7,273 bases of DNA. Origin: Anaerolineae bacterium (GTDB lineage Bacteria; Chloroflexota; Anaerolineae; J102). This document shows positions 6,066 through 7,273 of this stretch, piece after piece. The stretch's first letter is position 1, and the number at the start of each line of letters is the position of its first letter. The notes beneath the pieces are model-generated. The model was not told the DNA's origin, did not search any database, and was given only the letters and a program-made list of their open reading frames with translations. The stretch covers positions 1-7,273 of the forward strand of contig WGCR01000113.1 in assembly GCA_015493675.1 (NCBI GenBank). The letters are read 5' to 3'. The position numbers were made by a program, and so were the translations under genes.

Positions 6066-6105
6066 CAGTCTGGAATCAACCTCAACCCCGCGTTCTCCCG
6101 CACAT

Positions 6106-6163
6106 CCGCCACCGCCTGGGACTAAAAGCCCAGGCTCAAAGCTGAAATCGGCTGAAGCCGATT
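6106..6163 (-). repeat. double-hairpin repeat unit, right copy (inverted)
   Basis: Read on the - strand it has AATCGGCTTCAGCCGATT (8-bp arms, 6146-6163), the linker TCAGCTTTGAGCC, a 7-bp hairpin GCCTGGG/CCCAGGC (6114-6120 with 6129-6135), and a CGGTGGCGG tail. Palindromes of the GGCTGAAGCC type are, from memory, frequent dispersed repeats in some Chloroflexota and Planctomycetes; I cannot verify copy number here. Confidence 0.6.
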
Positions 6164-6215
6164 ACGATCGGTAGCCCGCCCCAATTTTGGAACGCACCCC
6201 TGAAAATGGGGCGTG

Positions 6216-6244
6216 TTGAATTCAATACTGATTTGTGCTATGCT
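6216..6244 (+). promoter_or_regulatory. promoter of the GlcG/HbpS-like gene
   Basis: TTGAAT (6216-6221) and TATGCT (6239-6244) are separated by 17 bp, and TGC precedes the -10 as in the candidate small-RNA promoter. TACAAT (6244-6249) is an alternative -10 but leaves poor -35 spacing. The expected start is near 6251, giving a leader of about 87 nt. The promoter begins just 7 bp after the direct repeat flanking the MITE-like element. Confidence 0.45.
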
Positions 6245-6264
6245 ACAATTGGTTGCAAGCATTC

Positions 6265-6303
6265 GTCCGCGTAACGGAATCAATGCCTGACGCGACTTTT
6301 TCT
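6265..6303 (+). terminator. possible leader attenuator before the GlcG/HbpS-like gene
   Basis: CGCGT (6268-6272) pairs with ACGCG (6290-6294); the helix extends by G-C and T-A pairs across one bulged C and is followed by TTTTT (6297-6301). The 17-nt loop and bulge make it weaker than the pdxS-pdxT terminator. A competing hairpin uses ATTC (6261-6264) with GAAT (6277-6280) and would block it, so an attenuation switch is possible. This is speculative. Confidence 0.25.
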
Positions 6304-6337
6304 CACATCCACTTATTCAAATACTGGAGGACGCATC

Positions 6338-6742
6338 ATGTCAGACATCACGTTGGAGCAGGCCTTAGCTGTTGTTGATGCAGCACACAAAAAGGCCAAA
6401 GAACAGGGCACAAAGATGGACATTGCCGTTGTCGACGCCGGCGCCAATCTGAAAGCATTTATTCGCATGGATGACGCATTTCTGGGAAGCATCGACATCG
6501 CCATCAAAAAGGCAAAAACCGCCCGGTTCTTCAACATGCCCACCGGCGATCTGGGAGCGCTTGCCCAACCAGGACAACCGCTCTACCATATCGAATTTTC
6601 CAATGGGGGGTTAATCACCTTTCCCGGCGGACTGCCGCTCACAAACAGCGATGGCGTCGTCATCGGCGCGATTGGCGTCAGCGGCAGCAGCGTTGAAGAT
6701 GATCACGAAGTGGCCTCGGCCGGTGCAGCAGCCCTGGACTAG
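6338..6742 (+). CDS. GlcG/HbpS family (DUF336) protein
   Basis: The 134-residue protein is a complete member of the GlcG/HbpS (DUF336, PF03928) family. Marks are an N-terminal helix with LEQALAVVDAAHKKAKEQG (6-24), the central IAVVDAGANLKAFIRMDDAF (29-48), a second helix with AIKKAKTARFF (55-65), FPGGLPL (95-101), and the C-terminal GAIGVSGSSVEDDHEVASAG (110-129). HbpS of Streptomyces binds haem and senses redox stress, while glcG occurs in glycolate operons; neither partner is visible here, so the role stays open. No signal peptide is seen, so it is expected in the cytoplasm. ATG 6338 is supported by CTGGAGG (6324-6330), 7 nt upstream, the strongest ribosome site in the window. It has its own promoter and leader and stands apart from the upstream cluster. 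No clear terminator follows; 6743-6881 holds nothing I can support. Confidence 0.92.
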   Translation: MSDITLEQALAVVDAAHKKAKEQGTKMDIAVVDAGANLKAFIRMDDAFLGSIDIAIKKAKTARFFNMPTGDLGALAQPGQPLYHIEFSNGGLITFPGGLPLTNSDGVVIGAIGVSGSSVEDDHEVASAGAAALD

Positions 6743-6881
6743 CCATCCGATCATCCTCCCGTCAGCCTTTAGATGCGCTGATTTCACTCCTGCATGAATA
6801 GCCTTTCATCTCAGCAGGCCCCATCATTTGAGGCCGCGTTTTTGCGCGCAATCAAACCGATCCCTGTCCCCATCGTCCTCC

Positions 6882-7273
6882 ATGCCCGCCGGATATATCT
6901 GTAGCAATTGCGGCGCGCCCGTCTCCCCGGCCCAAAATCGCTGTCACAAATGCGGCGCCGAGATCGACTGGGAAAAAGCCGTCGGCCGCGTCAGCTACAT
7001 CACCTTCCTGCCCGACGCCCGTAAACGCCGGCGCAGACGTCGTCGCGCTCTGCTGGCGGGCCTGTTCCTCACACTGGCGTTGACCCTCTTTCTCTGGTGG
7101 GGCTGGCGCACAGCCTGGACGCAAAACCACTGGCGCGACTGGCTGGGAGCAAACGCCTATCAGAGCTATCAGCAGGGCCTGCAACACCTGCGCAGCGGCC
7201 AGATCAACTCCGCCCGTAGTGATTTCGGGCGCATGATCTCCCTTCGGGAGAAGCAGACGCCCGCGCCGTCCCC
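6882..7273 (+). CDS. zinc-ribbon membrane protein with TPR-like region (5' part)
   Basis: An open frame runs from ATG 6882 to the window end, giving 130 residues without a stop. The N-terminus is a zinc ribbon: CSNC (7-10) and CHKC (21-24), each followed by G, with the four Cys as zinc ligands. A basic stretch RKRRRRRRR (47-55) precedes one transmembrane segment ALLAGLFLTLALTLFLWWGW (56-75). The positive-inside rule puts the zinc ribbon in the cytoplasm and the rest outside. Residues about 90-121 (ANAYQSYQQGLQHL and on) resemble a first TPR helix pair. The start has no Shine-Dalgarno sequence and shares CTCCATGCCCG with truD. The antisense frame 6852-7187 is taken as its shadow. The last dozen residues look unlike TPR, so a frameshift near 7240-7255 is possible. 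Function unknown; the gene is cut by the window edge. Confidence 0.75.
   Translation, partial: MPAGYICSNCGAPVSPAQNRCHKCGAEIDWEKAVGRVSYITFLPDARKRRRRRRRALLAGLFLTLALTLFLWWGWRTAWTQNHWRDWLGANAYQSYQQGLQHLRSGQINSARSDFGRMISLREKQTPAPS

Larger units (their letters stand above)
5956..6200. mobile_element. MITE-like element with terminal inverted repeats and flanking direct repeats
   Basis: The ends form an inverted repeat of 23 bp with 19 matches: bases 5956-5978 read inward against 6200-6178, sharing GTGCGTTCCAA and GGGGC. The element is flanked by CTGAAAATGG (5948-5957 and 6200-6209), which looks like a target-site duplication that overlaps the ends by one or two bases; if the inverted repeats are aligned symmetrically, the duplication is 7 bp (TGAAAAT). 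The element is about 245 bp and has no transposase gene; the only open frame inside (5939-6145) crosses the left end and lacks a ribosome site. It holds two inverted copies of a hairpin unit. The right end lies 16 bp before a promoter. It is most likely a non-autonomous element mobilised by an IS elsewhere in the genome. The family is not recognised. Confidence 0.6.

Noticed and set aside
5939..6145. 68-residue open frame on the + strand
   Set aside because: It crosses the left end of the MITE-like element, has no ribosome site, and its sequence follows the hairpin repeats.
5719..6337. CRISPR array in the repeat-rich gap
   Set aside because: The repeats are inverted and palindromic, only two copies exist, and there are no regular spacers or cas genes.
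6743..6881. Terminator after the GlcG/HbpS-like gene
   Set aside because: Only 4- to 5-bp stems such as CGCG around TTTTTG were found, with no T tract in the right place.
6852..7187. 111-residue open frame on the - strand
   Set aside because: The + strand frame over the same bases gives a zinc ribbon and a transmembrane segment; the - strand product is low in complexity with no recognisable domain.

Overview
This is a window of about 7.3 kb from a moderately GC-rich bacterium, and every gene I can support lies on the + strand. The contents are PdxS/PdxT-type vitamin B6 synthesis, a NimA-like flavin-family protein, TruD, a stand-alone Lon N-terminal domain protein, an unusual metallophosphoesterase and a ParB-like protein, followed by a repeat-rich intergenic region with GGCTGAAGCC-type palindromes. 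This would fit a Chloroflexota (Anaerolineae/Caldilineae-like) genome. That assignment is inference from remembered gene and repeat styles; nothing here proves the taxon.

Layout. Bases 1-144 are the pdxS leader with a possible promoter. pdxS (145-1032) is followed by an unusual 130-bp gap that holds a hairpin, a convincing intrinsic terminator and a TATACT -10-like box placed directly in front of pdxT (1163-1771). From pdxT onward the genes are packed tightly: a NimA-like pyridoxamine-phosphate-oxidase-fold protein (1776-2318), truD (2333-3373), a Lon-substrate-binding-domain protein (3370-4068), a metallophosphoesterase with a divergent first metal motif (4109-4792) and a ParB/sulfiredoxin-like protein (4804-5718). 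The spacing suggests one transcript from pdxT to the ParB-like gene.

Bases 5719-6337 carry no gene I can support but are full of structure. (i) A candidate small RNA of about 77 nt starts behind an extended -10 box (TGCTATACT), opens with a 6-bp hairpin, exposes a CCTCC-containing linker that mimics the 16S anti-Shine-Dalgarno sequence, and ends in a perfect 13-bp hairpin. (ii) A MITE-like element of about 245 bp has 23-bp imperfect terminal inverted repeats (19/23), is flanked by a 10-bp direct repeat, and contains two inverted copies of a double-hairpin repeat unit. (iii) Immediately after it lie a promoter and an attenuator-like leader for the next gene.

The window closes with a complete GlcG/HbpS-like small protein (6338-6742) and the 5' part of a membrane protein with an N-terminal zinc ribbon, a seven-arginine run, one transmembrane segment and a TPR-like start (6882 to the window end).

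PdxS and PdxT together make pyridoxal 5'-phosphate, TruD modifies tRNA, and the remaining proteins are recognised only at family level. The most interesting items are the terminator plus promoter between two subunits of one enzyme, the candidate anti-Shine-Dalgarno small RNA, and the small transposon-like element beside a promoter.
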